DNA of 64,000 bases from Candidatus Aenigmatarchaeota archaeon. Lineage in GTDB: Archaea; Aenigmatarchaeota; Aenigmatarchaeia; CG10238-14. The stretch lies in assembly GCA_018304545.1 (NCBI GenBank), contig JAGVVZ010000004.1, positions 35,713-99,712 on the forward strand. Direction: 5' to 3'. Made by a program: the position numbers and the translations under genes. This document shows positions 23,622 through 31,160 of the stretch, in pieces (within the stretch, counting starts at the first letter, position 1; each line of letters begins with the position of its first letter). A model generated the notes under the pieces. That model was not told the DNA's origin. It made no database searches and was given only the letters and a program-made list of their open reading frames with translations.

Positions 23622-25880
23622 CTAAGCACCGGAAACTACAGGAGATGTAGCACTTCCAGTAACTTTGACTGCTGTTTGTCCGTCCAATTTACTTACGAAT
23701 GAAGCAAATTGTTGTAAGACGGATGCTGCGGCTCTTGTATTTTCAGCGGACCATCCTTGAACTGTTACAACATCTTGTCCGGTTGCAAAACCATTTGCAT
23801 GGTAAGATACGTAACCTTCTCCCTCAGCGTATGGCAATCCACCTTGTCCACCGTAGTGCGGGAAAGTTAATCCCATGACTTGAGCTGTTAATCTGTTAAC
23901 AGCCGGTCCACCTACTAAGACTAGGTCTTTACCAACTGATGCTGGGGCAGGTACTTCTGTATCTAATTTGGCAACTGCACTTGTAACAGGAACGACTTGT
24001 TTAACTTTGCCGCCTGTTCCAGATGTTGCTGTTGTTCCAGGACCGTATGCTACTACTGTAACCTCGAAATCTGTACCGAAATCTGCTGGTAGTTTCAATT
24101 TGTATGTATCACTTGGGGAGTTTGAATCTGGATCGAGTAAAACGACACCGTCACCGGTTCTTACATCTTCTTCGTAACCAGATACGTCTCTCTCTGCACC
24201 TGCTGTATCACCGTATAATAGATCACTTGCTTGTGTTGAATCGCTATCAGAGTGGCCTACATATGTAAATCCACTTGATGTAGCAGAACTCTCTTCAAAG
24301 TAGAATAAAACATCGTCACCTGTATCAGATTCCAATGTTAAATTCATCTTCAATTGAGATGTACCTGCTAGGTTTGTTGTTGTTACTGTTAATGTTGGTT
24401 GTGCATCTTGGTAGTTTAATTTAAGAGCACCTGAACTTGTTACGTTGTTCAAAGCTTTCTTAAATTTGTTTCCGTTCTCGTGGTCTTTGTAGTAAACATT
24501 TACACCAGAACCACCGGAACCACTGTTGTTGACTTGTATTGCTACTTGGTCAGATTCGTATGTAGTAGATCCTACTGTCAATTTGAAGCCATCTTTTGTT
24601 CCACCCATAGATTTTAACAATACTACGGATGCAGATGAACTCAAAGTAACGCTTCCACCTTCATCAAACAATTCTTCTGTAGAGTCTTTAAACTCGTATG
24701 TTTGATAGTCTGTCGTGGATACTTTGTCTAGGCAAACTTTTGCGAAATCGTTGGGGAAGTGGTAGCATGGATCTGATCCACCTAACATTGGAGCACCATC
24801 TTCAGGATCATCTTTATTTTGATCCCAAAGTATACCCAATCTTGGTGAAGCGCCGTTTAAACTGGCTAAATCCCATACCCAATCTGGATCGTCTTCGTCT
24901 TGGCCGATGTATTCATCACCATCTGAATAGGTTTTTGTTGCATCTACACCTACTATTAAAACAGCTTGTCTCTCTGAGAATGTATCAGAGTAGAAAGTGT
25001 CTTTGTTTTTAACTTCGACACCATTAACTGTTTTAGATGAGTCTGCACCTATTGTGGCTGTAACACCGTCAACACTGACCAATACAGATCCACCAGAACC
25101 TACGTTTTCTAATTTCACTGCCTTTGAACCAACTGTGACAGAGTCACCTGCGTTCAAAGATACTTCATCTCCTACTTGTGCAGTAAGAGATGTTGCTGTT
25201 GCTGCTGTTATTTCTAATGTTTTACCTAAGAAGTCCAGTGTTATTGGATCATCTTCTGTTGCGTTAGCTAAATAGTTACCTGCTACTAGTGTGTCATCGA
25301 ATACATAGTAATATCCCATGGAACCAGATTTAGAAGCCAAGACAACACTGTCTTTCCAATCTTCATCTACACTTGCTACTGCACCGGTTAATGCTGTGTC
25401 CACTGCCAGTAAAGCAGTTACAGGACTACCTGCATTATTACCAAGTCTAACTTCATCGTGAACGTCGTAGTCATTATCTACGCTTCCGATATCGATTGTT
25501 ACTTGTGCATCTTGAAGACCTGCTAAATCATCGTCCTCTAGAGTGTTCCCAAAATTATCGGTGTCATTTAATCTGTCACCTAAATCCAAATCTTGAGATT
25601 CACCGCCGGATACAGATGTTCCACCAGAAGTTGAAACTTCTGTGTAGGATTCACCAGCGAGTCTTACTGCTATGTCGATAGCTCCTGCAACATCAGAAGC
25701 TAAACCAGCAGCATCTGCGCCAGCTGCACCTGTACCAACGACTACATATGCATCTAGATTACCTTTTTCAAATAGGAAACTTGGATAGTCTCCTAGATCT
25801 ACTGCCATCGCTATTGGTCCTAAAAGAGCCATCACAGTCAAAAATGCTGCAATGACTTTTTGTTTCATAATTTTTTTCAC
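23622..25880 (-). CDS. S-layer protein
   Basis: 752 residues with a signal peptide (KKIMKQKVIAAFLTVMALLGPIAMA), then LGDYPSFLFEKGNLDAYVVVG. The C-terminal segment contains VLVGGPAVNRLTAQVM, YAEGEGYVSYHANGFATGQDVV and a final helix. Both ends match the archaeal S-layer family first seen in methanococci. The middle is rich in Ser, Thr, Gly and Asp, acidic, and full of short beta-strand repeats, as expected of a surface lattice. The DNA is less AT-rich than its neighbours, consistent with codon bias in an abundant protein. It has its own promoter, leader hairpin and terminator. Confidence 0.9.
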   Translation of the reverse strand: MKKIMKQKVIAAFLTVMALLGPIAMAVDLGDYPSFLFEKGNLDAYVVVGTGAAGADAAGLASDVAGAIDIAVRLAGESYTEVSTSGGTSVSGGESQDLDLGDRLNDTDNFGNTLEDDDLAGLQDAQVTIDIGSVDNDYDVHDEVRLGNNAGSPVTALLAVDTALTGAVASVDEDWKDSVVLASKSGSMGYYYVFDDTLVAGNYLANATEDDPITLDFLGKTLEITAATATSLTAQVGDEVSLNAGDSVTVGSKAVKLENVGSGGSVLVSVDGVTATIGADSSKTVNGVEVKNKDTFYSDTFSERQAVLIVGVDATKTYSDGDEYIGQDEDDPDWVWDLASLNGASPRLGILWDQNKDDPEDGAPMLGGSDPCYHFPNDFAKVCLDKVSTTDYQTYEFKDSTEELFDEGGSVTLSSSASVVLLKSMGGTKDGFKLTVGSTTYESDQVAIQVNNSGSGGSGVNVYYKDHENGNKFKKALNNVTSSGALKLNYQDAQPTLTVTTTNLAGTSQLKMNLTLESDTGDDVLFYFEESSATSSGFTYVGHSDSDSTQASDLLYGDTAGAERDVSGYEEDVRTGDGVVLLDPDSNSPSDTYKLKLPADFGTDFEVTVVAYGPGTTATSGTGGKVKQVVPVTSAVAKLDTEVPAPASVGKDLVLVGGPAVNRLTAQVMGLTFPHYGGQGGLPYAEGEGYVSYHANGFATGQDVVTVQGWSAENTRAAASVLQQFASFVSKLDGQTAVKVTGSATSPVVSGA

Positions 25881-25914
25881 CTAATATATATTGTGTCCGT
25901 ATTGCTACAGACTT

Positions 25915-25934
25915 AATAGGCTCTACTGCCTATT
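25915..25934 (-). promoter_or_regulatory. Hairpin in the S-layer mRNA leader
   Basis: Perfect inverted repeat AATAGGC-tctact-GCCTATT (7-bp stem, 6-nt loop) in the predicted ~65-nt 5' leader, between the TATA box and the AGGTGA ribosome-binding site (near 25889-25894). It may stabilise the mRNA or control translation. Confidence 0.5.
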
Positions 25935-25960
25935 TTCTTAAATTACTATGATTTGACTAC

Positions 25961-25988
25961 GTATATATATGTTTCATGAAACTGTTTC
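25961..25988 (-). promoter_or_regulatory. S-layer promoter with overlapping palindromes
   Basis: A TATA box (ATATATATAC on the minus strand, 25961-25970) is directly followed on its upstream side by two overlapping palindromes: GTTTCATGAAAC (25971-25982) and GAAACTGTTTC (25978-25988). The position, over the BRE and just upstream, is typical of an archaeal activator or repressor site. Confidence 0.5.
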
Positions 25989-26118
25989 ACAGCGAAATAA
26001 ACACATATAAAAACATAGTTTTTTTTGATAAACAAAACATAATAAGTTAGATAATTGTTCCAATAAGATTTAACAGCCTTATTTTTTAAAACAGAACGTT
26101 TAAAATTTATATAGAAAG

Positions 26119-27015
26119 TTATCCTTCTACAAATTTCTTTTTTAGAATAATTTTATTTTTTCTACCAGTTCTTTCGCTTTCAATCAATCCTCTTTCTTCA
26201 AGACTTCTAATAACCCTACTTACCTTTGCTTTTGAGAAACCAGAATTGCCAACGATTAATCTTTGATCTACTTTCTGATCGCCTTGTGATCTTATGATAT
26301 CAACCACCATTCTTTCACTTTCATTCAATACGGACAACACAACAGGCTTGCCTTTACTTACCTTCCAATAAACAAGTGCAACTAAAAATACGATTGATAT
26401 TAATATAACTATGATAAGAGGCGAATAAACTTTTTGTATTATAGTTCCTCCGCTTAATGATTCGAAATAAACTCTTACCGGTATAATATTCTCTGGTTCC
26501 ATATCCCTAAAATTCCATTTCAGAATGATTTTTCGCCCATCGCTAACTATGTTTACATCTGAAGGTGAAACTGGCAGAACAACATCACTCGATATTGCCA
26601 TGCCTTCTGGTAATTGCAGGACTACTACTACATTATCCGTCAACCATAGAACAGGGATATCGAAAAATACTTTGCTGACATTCCTTTCTTTAACTATGAA
26701 ATCTCTTGTTGTGAACTGAATTTTAATTTCTGTTTCTCCGACTAAGAATGGTGATGAAGGTTTGCACAACAAATACTGCTGTATGTCTTTTTTTACAATA
26801 CATGATCCGTTGTCTACATTAAGATTATTGAGAGCGTACTGAAATGGGAATCTTATTTCTCTGATTTCTTCAGCATCATATTTAAAATATAAGTTTACCT
26901 GTGCTTCATTTTGATTTTTCATATTTATGTTTACATCCATGTTTCTCATTGGAGAATAGGATAAAACAATAGGCAAGCTAAACAATAGAAATACCAAAAT
27001 TATGAAACGTTTCAT
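26119..27015 (-). CDS. Membrane-anchored winged-helix regulator with external sensor domain
   Basis: 298 residues. Residues 1-19 are a signal peptide. About 20-205 form an external beta-rich domain. A membrane helix (SPLIIVILISIVFLVALVYW) follows near 210-230. The C-terminal ~75 residues are a cytoplasmic winged helix (LNESERMVVDIIRSQGDQKV, then GFSKAKVSRVIRSLEERGLIESERTGRKNKI). The layout is that of archaeal membrane-bound one-component regulators that link outside signals to transcription. It lies directly upstream of the S-layer gene, whose promoter has palindromes; a regulatory link is inference. Confidence 0.82.
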   Translation of the reverse strand: MKRFIILVFLLFSLPIVLSYSPMRNMDVNINMKNQNEAQVNLYFKYDAEEIREIRFPFQYALNNLNVDNGSCIVKKDIQQYLLCKPSSPFLVGETEIKIQFTTRDFIVKERNVSKVFFDIPVLWLTDNVVVVLQLPEGMAISSDVVLPVSPSDVNIVSDGRKIILKWNFRDMEPENIIPVRVYFESLSGGTIIQKVYSPLIIVILISIVFLVALVYWKVSKGKPVVLSVLNESERMVVDIIRSQGDQKVDQRLIVGNSGFSKAKVSRVIRSLEERGLIESERTGRKNKIILKKKFVEG

Positions 27016-27047
27016 GAAAGTTAGTTATATTCTGGTTTTAAAAAGCT

Positions 27048-28043
27048 TTACTCTAACACTAAATTTAGCTTAAACCCACAACCTGGACATCTGTCTTTCT
27101 CGAGACTGATTTTTGATACTAAACCATGATCTCTTACAATCATCGGTTGCATGCAGTTGTAGCAGAACGTGGTTTCGTATTCAGGTTCAACTTCTCCATG
27201 AATATAAGGGAATCTCAAGCCAACTCTTTGGGCTTCATTCGCAAAATGTTCTAGTGTTTTTGCAGGCACAGGCACACTTCTCAATTTATCGTTAGGTTTG
27301 AAATCCATCAAATGAAAAGGAACACTGGAATCCAAGTTGTTAACTACCCAATCTGTTAGACGACGATAAGCATCTTCATTATCACCATAATGAGGAATAA
27401 TTGTATTCGTGATCTCAATAAATACCCTGTGTTTTTTAAAATTTTTTAAAGCATGAAAAATGGGAGATGAATCAGGTGCGTCAAGATATTTCTTGTAAAG
27501 TTCATTATCTCCGGAACCAACAAATTTCACATTAACTGCATCTAGATATTTTCCTATCTTTTTTATTCCTTCGGATGTTATATAACCGTTTGTTGATAGA
27601 ACAGTTTTAATGTTATATCTTTTTGCAACCCTGGCCAGTTTGTATGCAAACTCAAAAAACATTGTTGGCTCATTTCCAGAAAGAGCAATTATTCTGATTT
27701 TCTTTTTGTTAACCATCTTCACAACATCTTCAGGTGTGGCAGGATCCCCTTTGATTTTATCCGTTCTTCCTTCATCCCAGTCAAAATTGTTTCCGTTAGA
27801 TTTAATAAATAAAGCTTGCGCCCCAGGAAAGAAATGATACAACGGCATCTTCTCTATATTATTGATCTTTGTTCCGATTACTTTTCCATAACTTTTCGAC
27901 TTTAATGATCCCTTTTCGTTTACTCTGACCTTGCATACTCCACTCTCTCCCTCAGCAATTAAACAATTATAAGCACAAAGAAAACATCTTATCTTCTTTC
28001 CTTCTCTAGACCATAACAAAGCTTCTTCCATGTAGTTATTCAT
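27048..28043 (-). CDS. AmmeMemoRadiSam-type protein without radical-SAM cysteines
   Basis: 331 residues. The N-terminal Cys-rich part (RCFLCAYNC, GVCKVR) and C-terminal zinc ribbon (CYNC near 298 and CPGCG near 322) match the AmmeMemoRadiSam radical-SAM family. SGNEPTM, LSTNGY and the TIM-barrel strands are also present. The cluster motif CxxxCxxC expected after the PG at 73-74 is replaced: its three positions are Asn85, Trp89 and Gly92. The protein therefore should not bind the usual 4Fe-4S cluster there. The frame is open to 28160 but that would overlap tRNA-Thr; ATG 28043 is chosen. AmmeMemo partner genes are not in the window. Confidence 0.82.
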   Translation of the reverse strand: MNNYMEEALLWSREGKKIRCFLCAYNCLIAEGESGVCKVRVNEKGSLKSKSYGKVIGTKINNIEKMPLYHFFPGAQALFIKSNGNNFDWDEGRTDKIKGDPATPEDVVKMVNKKKIRIIALSGNEPTMFFEFAYKLARVAKRYNIKTVLSTNGYITSEGIKKIGKYLDAVNVKFVGSGDNELYKKYLDAPDSSPIFHALKNFKKHRVFIEITNTIIPHYGDNEDAYRRLTDWVVNNLDSSVPFHLMDFKPNDKLRSVPVPAKTLEHFANEAQRVGLRFPYIHGEVEPEYETTFCYNCMQPMIVRDHGLVSKISLEKDRCPGCGFKLNLVLE

Positions 28044-28099
28044 ATTGTATTCCAGAGTATTAAACTTAAGTTTACATAAAAAAGAAAATTTTTTATTAT

Positions 28100-28183
28100 G
28101 CCTCGATAGCTCAGTTGGTAGAGCACCTGTCTCGTAAGTTGCAAGAAAACAGGAGGTCACGAGTTCGATCCTCGTTCGAGGCT
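28100..28183 (+). tRNA. tRNA-Thr (CGT) with an 11-nt intron
   Basis: Acceptor GCCTCGA/TCGAGGC with T73, D arm GCTC/GAGC, anticodon stem CCTGT/ACAGG, anticodon CGT at 28134-28136 minus one frame (loop CTCGTA-A), T arm ACGAG-TTCGATC-CTCGT. An 11-base intron (28137-28147) sits after position 37. This is near the short end for archaeal tRNA introns. Confidence 0.9.
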
Positions 28184-28250
28184 CATATTAACTTTAAAGT
28201 GATAACTTTATATATAATAATTCTTTATAGGAATAGATTAAGTGAGGATA

Positions 28251-28472
28251 ATGGTAAAATATAATGACCCAAATCAAACTGTGATTGTACATCCGACATG
28301 TACTGGTGCTGCTGCTTATGGTAGTGGAGATGGAAGCGAAGTTGCCATAATACCAGAATCCGCATATCAACAAGTATTTGGATATCAACCTAGAGATGAT
28401 ATTGAAAGAATAATAATGTCTGAAGCTATTTTAGCAAAAGCTGCCGCTGAAGAAGCTATATCAAAAAGATAG
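28251..28472 (+). CDS. Unrecognised 73-residue protein
   Basis: ATG 28251 follows a TATA box (TTTATATATAA, 28207-28217) and an AGTGAGG site; a GTG at 28242 is in frame. The sequence is polar, with a Gly-rich turn (AAYGSGDGSEVAII) and an alanine-rich C-terminal helix (MSEAILAKAAAEEAISKR). No family recognised. Confidence 0.5.
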   Translation: MVKYNDPNQTVIVHPTCTGAAAYGSGDGSEVAIIPESAYQQVFGYQPRDDIERIIMSEAILAKAAAEEAISKR

Positions 28473-28514
28473 ACAAGAATAATTATTTAAATCTAAACTT
28501 TGTTCTAAAAATTG

Positions 28515-28805
28515 ATGGTAACATATATTGCTGATGATATCAAAAAAATAGAACCAGATTATATGCCTCTTATTGAAAGAGGAGATATAATAACAGGTTT
28601 AAGTGTAACTGGTTACATGCCATTTAGCAGTTTCACAGGACTGCCTTGTTATAGAATGAAAGCGCAAGATGGCCGAGATATAACTATAGTACTTGGTGGT
28701 TCCAATAGAGATTTGAAAATAGGAAACGGTCCTTATTCTATCACTGTTCAAAGATCAGTACACAGTCTTATAGCTGGACTTGTAATAGAAATTTCAAAAA
28801 ACTGA
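28515..28805 (+). CDS. Unrecognised 96-residue protein
   Basis: Starts at ATG 28515 (TTG 28512 is in frame). Predicted beta-rich small protein (DIITGLSVTGYMPFSSF, DITIVLGGSNRDLKIG). No membrane segment or family recognised. It shares the phrase LIERGD with the gene at 28896, and both may adopt a similar small beta fold. Confidence 0.5.
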   Translation: MVTYIADDIKKIEPDYMPLIERGDIITGLSVTGYMPFSSFTGLPCYRMKAQDGRDITIVLGGSNRDLKIGNGPYSITVQRSVHSLIAGLVIEISKN

Positions 28806-28895
28806 TGAATCACAATTTTCTGATATTCGGTTATTTAATCTCTGTTCTTGTGTGCTAGATAAAAGCTTTTATTTTAATTAGAAATATGGAGACAA

Positions 28896-29186
28896 ATGGA
28901 AGAGTTATACGCAACCGTATATGGATACGTAAGATGTCATATGATTGTATACCTAGTAGAATTTGACTTGCGTCTAGAAGATGGTCTATACTTGTTAAGG
29001 GATCATAGATTGATAGAACGTGGAGACTTGGAACATATAAGATTAGTAGGTATAGAAAGAGATGTCATCACTTCGATGAAACCGTATTCGATTGAAATCA
29101 CCGGCGCTATTGAAAGAGGAACAAGAGAAATGATACCTGTCAAAGAAATATCTGCTGTTTTAGTAGAATATATACCAACAAGCTGA
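28896..29186 (+). CDS. Unrecognised 96-residue protein
   Basis: ATG 28896. Beta-rich small protein (LYATVYGYVRCHMIVYLVEF, LIERGDLEHIRLVGIERDV, YSIEITGAIERG). It is similar in length and in the LIERGD and YSI-T elements to the gene at 28515, so the two may be distant paralogues. No named family. Confidence 0.5.
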   Translation: MEELYATVYGYVRCHMIVYLVEFDLRLEDGLYLLRDHRLIERGDLEHIRLVGIERDVITSMKPYSIEITGAIERGTREMIPVKEISAVLVEYIPTS

Positions 29187-29264
29187 TTCTAGTATTGTTA
29201 GATGATTTTGTTGATATCATTCTTTTTTAAATATTATCGCATCCTATTTAGATAAAGTGATAAT

Positions 29265-29561
29265 GTGGATTTTTTATTAAAGTTTGAACGAAGTAAATTA
29301 GAAGAAATAAAAAGAATCCTATTAGCAGATGATATGGTTTCAAGAGGAAGTCTGATATTTAAGGACTCTATTGGCTTAGGGTTCAAAGAAGATGTTTATT
29401 ATTGCTACATTTCTGCAACTGAAGAGATTTGCAAAAAAGCAAAAGAATTAGTTGGAAAAATTACAAAATTTGTTGAAGGTAAAGAAAAACAAGAAGTGAT
29501 TGAAAAAATCAAGAAAGAAGAGGAAACGGCAGCAGAAGGATTCGGTGCTATATTCGGATAA
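29265..29561 (+). CDS. Unrecognised 98-residue protein
   Basis: GTG 29265 behind GTGAT (29257-29261); an ATG at 29263 overlaps it out of frame and stops after five codons. The N-terminal half is mixed (KLEEIKRILLADDMV, EDVYYCYISATEEI) and the C-terminal half is a charged helix (EKQEVIEKIKKEEETAAEGF). No family recognised. The stop TAA abuts the first base of tRNA-Gly. Confidence 0.55.
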   Translation: MDFLLKFERSKLEEIKRILLADDMVSRGSLIFKDSIGLGFKEDVYYCYISATEEICKKAKELVGKITKFVEGKEKQEVIEKIKKEEETAAEGFGAIFG

Positions 29562-29633
29562 GCGTCGGTGATCTAGTGGCTATGATTGGGCCTTGCCAAG
29601 GCTCCCACCCGGGTTCGAATCCCGGCCGACGCA
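29562..29633 (+). tRNA. tRNA-Gly (GCC)
   Basis: Acceptor GCGTCGG/CCGACGC, anticodon loop TTGCCAA with anticodon GCC, T arm with TTCGAAT, A73. No intron. It begins immediately after the stop codon of the preceding gene. Confidence 0.95.
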
Positions 29634-29653
29634 TCTGTTTAGTTCTGTAAAGG

Positions 29654-29661
29654 TTTAAATA
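29654..29661 (+). promoter_or_regulatory. TATA box of the permuted receiver gene
   Basis: TTTAAATA centred about 27 bases before ATG 29684, the spacing expected for a leaderless archaeal transcript. It supports ATG 29684 as the true gene start. Confidence 0.65.
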
Positions 29662-29683
29662 ATTATTCCCCGTACAATCTCAG

Positions 29684-30052
29684 ATGACAACTTACATTTT
29701 AATGACTAGTGATAATATTGGACCTTATCTTCATAGAGCTTTACAAGTTGGTGCAGACACAATTATAGATAAAGGTGATGCTACAGAAGGACTGAAACCA
29801 TATAGAAGTGAACTTGGAACAATCATGATCGTGGATGACACCCAGTTAACTATTAGCGCAGTGTCTCAAGTTTTAAGAGGACTCGACTGTGGATCAATAT
29901 ATACATATACTGATCCTAACTCTGCTTTGCAAGCTTATAGATCAGGAGAAGTGAGACCGACTCTAGTCCTATCTGATCTAAATATGCCGGGTATGAACGG
30001 CTTTGAATTAGTAAAAGAAATGAAAAAAATCGATGATCGATCTACAGAATGA
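29684..30052 (+). CDS. CheY-like receiver domain in circularly permuted order
   Basis: 122 residues. All receiver landmarks are present but the halves are swapped. Residues 3-30 look like beta4-alpha4-beta5 of a normal receiver: TYILMTSD with the switch Thr8/Ser9, a RALQVGAD helix and IIDK with Lys30. Residues 46-118 look like beta1 to alpha3: TIMIVDD with the acidic pair Asp51/Asp52, then TLVLSDLNMPGMNGFELV with phospho-acceptor Asp98, ending in a KEMKKIDD helix. A linker of about 15 residues (31-45) joins old C- to old N-terminus. The start is supported by a TATA box 27 bases upstream. No histidine kinase is in the window. The alternative is a remnant of two fused receivers. Confidence 0.8.
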   Translation: MTTYILMTSDNIGPYLHRALQVGADTIIDKGDATEGLKPYRSELGTIMIVDDTQLTISAVSQVLRGLDCGSIYTYTDPNSALQAYRSGEVRPTLVLSDLNMPGMNGFELVKEMKKIDDRSTE

Positions 30053-30137
30053 TTCATCCTTTCTAATTGATGATGTGATTTTTCTATTTTAAAGTAAACT
30101 TTAATTAAAAGAATGTCTATATTGAATATTGAATAAC

Positions 30138-30638
30138 ATGGTATTTTTCAGGAAAAAAACGAGTTTAGAAGAAAAACCATCACAACCTCAGAAAGTTGAA
30201 GAAATACCTAAACCAGTAACAGAAACAAAAACTAAAGCAGAAGAAACTATGCCTCAGCATAAAGAGGAACCTGTGAAGGAAGAAGAATATCAGCAAGAAG
30301 AAAAAAGAGAAGGCATACCACTTTTCGTCAAACTCGACAAATACCAAACCGTTCTTTCTCTTGTAAATGAATTAAAAGCAACTGTTTTTATGATGAAAAA
30401 TGCTTTGGCAGTTCAGAAAAAGTTGGAAGAGTTGACGCATGAAAATATTACTATAATAGCCGATGCATTAGGCAAATTAGAAGAAAGAGTTGTTGCTATG
30501 GATGCTGAATTCACTAAACCTCCCGGATATGAAGAAGAGTATGTGGAAATGGGAGAGGATCAAAATATTGAATATGCTATTTCTGATCTGAAACAGAAAT
30601 TAAGTGATTTGAAATCCGATATTAAGCAGATGATTTGA
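30138..30638 (+). CDS. Coiled-coil protein, unknown
   Basis: 166 residues from ATG 30138 (a TTG at 30129 is in frame). Residues ~5-55 are a Glu/Lys/Pro-rich disordered region. From about 60 it becomes ordered (IPLFVKLDKYQTVLSLVNELK) with long heptad-like helices (LEELTHENITIIADALGKLEERV and AISDLKQKLSDLKSDIKQ). This looks like an oligomeric scaffold. Similar proteins of unknown role seem to exist in archaea, but I cannot name the family. It lies just downstream of the permuted receiver. Confidence 0.65.
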   Translation: MVFFRKKTSLEEKPSQPQKVEEIPKPVTETKTKAEETMPQHKEEPVKEEEYQQEEKREGIPLFVKLDKYQTVLSLVNELKATVFMMKNALAVQKKLEELTHENITIIADALGKLEERVVAMDAEFTKPPGYEEEYVEMGEDQNIEYAISDLKQKLSDLKSDIKQMI

Positions 30639-30963
30639 TTCTCAATCCACACATAGGACAATAGTTGGAACCTTTTTGCAACTTTCTGCCGCAATCACTG
30701 CAATAGCTCATCCTCTCTCTTATCCCTCTCTGAACTTTTCTTTCCACGATGTGAGCCGCTCCACTTGCAAATCCACCGATTCCGATAATTTTTATGGACA
30801 GGAAGAAAATTATCAATCCTATGAATATCAATGGTACACCTAGAATCGCTCCTATAATGGTAGAAGTCAACCCTATACCCAATATGATTAATGCTAATCC
30901 AATACAAGCGATAAATATTCCAAGCATAGCAAAAATGTAAAAGATTATTTTACCTATAGACAT
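30622..30963 (-). CDS. Membrane protein with C-terminal zinc ribbon
   Basis: 113 residues: two to three hydrophobic helices (FAMLGIFIACIGLALIILGIG and LGVPLIFIGLIIFFLSI), then a basic linker and a zinc ribbon CSDCG-x8-CPMCG near the end. No precise family. It converges with and overlaps the end of the coiled-coil gene by 17 bases. Confidence 0.7.
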   Translation of the reverse strand: MSIGKIIFYIFAMLGIFIACIGLALIILGIGLTSTIIGAILGVPLIFIGLIIFFLSIKIIGIGGFASGAAHIVERKVQRGIRERMSYCSDCGRKLQKGSNYCPMCGLRIKSSA

Positions 30964-31020
30964 AATATTTATTCCAGTAGTTGCATTTAAAAACTCTCCT
31001 TGATTATTATTTTAAGTTAT

Positions 31021-31140
31021 GCAGGAGTTGCCAAGCCTGGTCAACGGCACAAGACTCAAGGTTCATTGAGTATTGATAAAATATGATATAAGAAATCTTG
31101 TCCCTTAGTGGGTTCGCAGGTTCGAATCCTGCCTCCTGCA
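31021..31140 (+). tRNA. tRNA-Leu (CAA) with a 34-nt intron
   Basis: Acceptor GCAGGAG/CTCCTGC with A73, anticodon stem CAAGA/TCTTG, anticodon CAA at 31057-31059, long variable arm TCCC-TTAGT-GGG as in class II tRNAs, T arm with TTCGAAT. A 34-base AT-rich intron (31061-31094) lies after position 37. Confidence 0.92.
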
Positions 31141-31160
31141 ATTTTAGTCATAAGATATGT

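Noticed and set aside
24698..25012. Plus-strand ORFs inside the S-layer gene
   Set aside because: They are His/Leu-rich shadows of the S-layer codons and have no start signals or family similarity.
28044..28160. Upstream extension of the radical-SAM-like gene to 28160
   Set aside because: It overlaps tRNA-Thr on the other strand and adds no family sequence.
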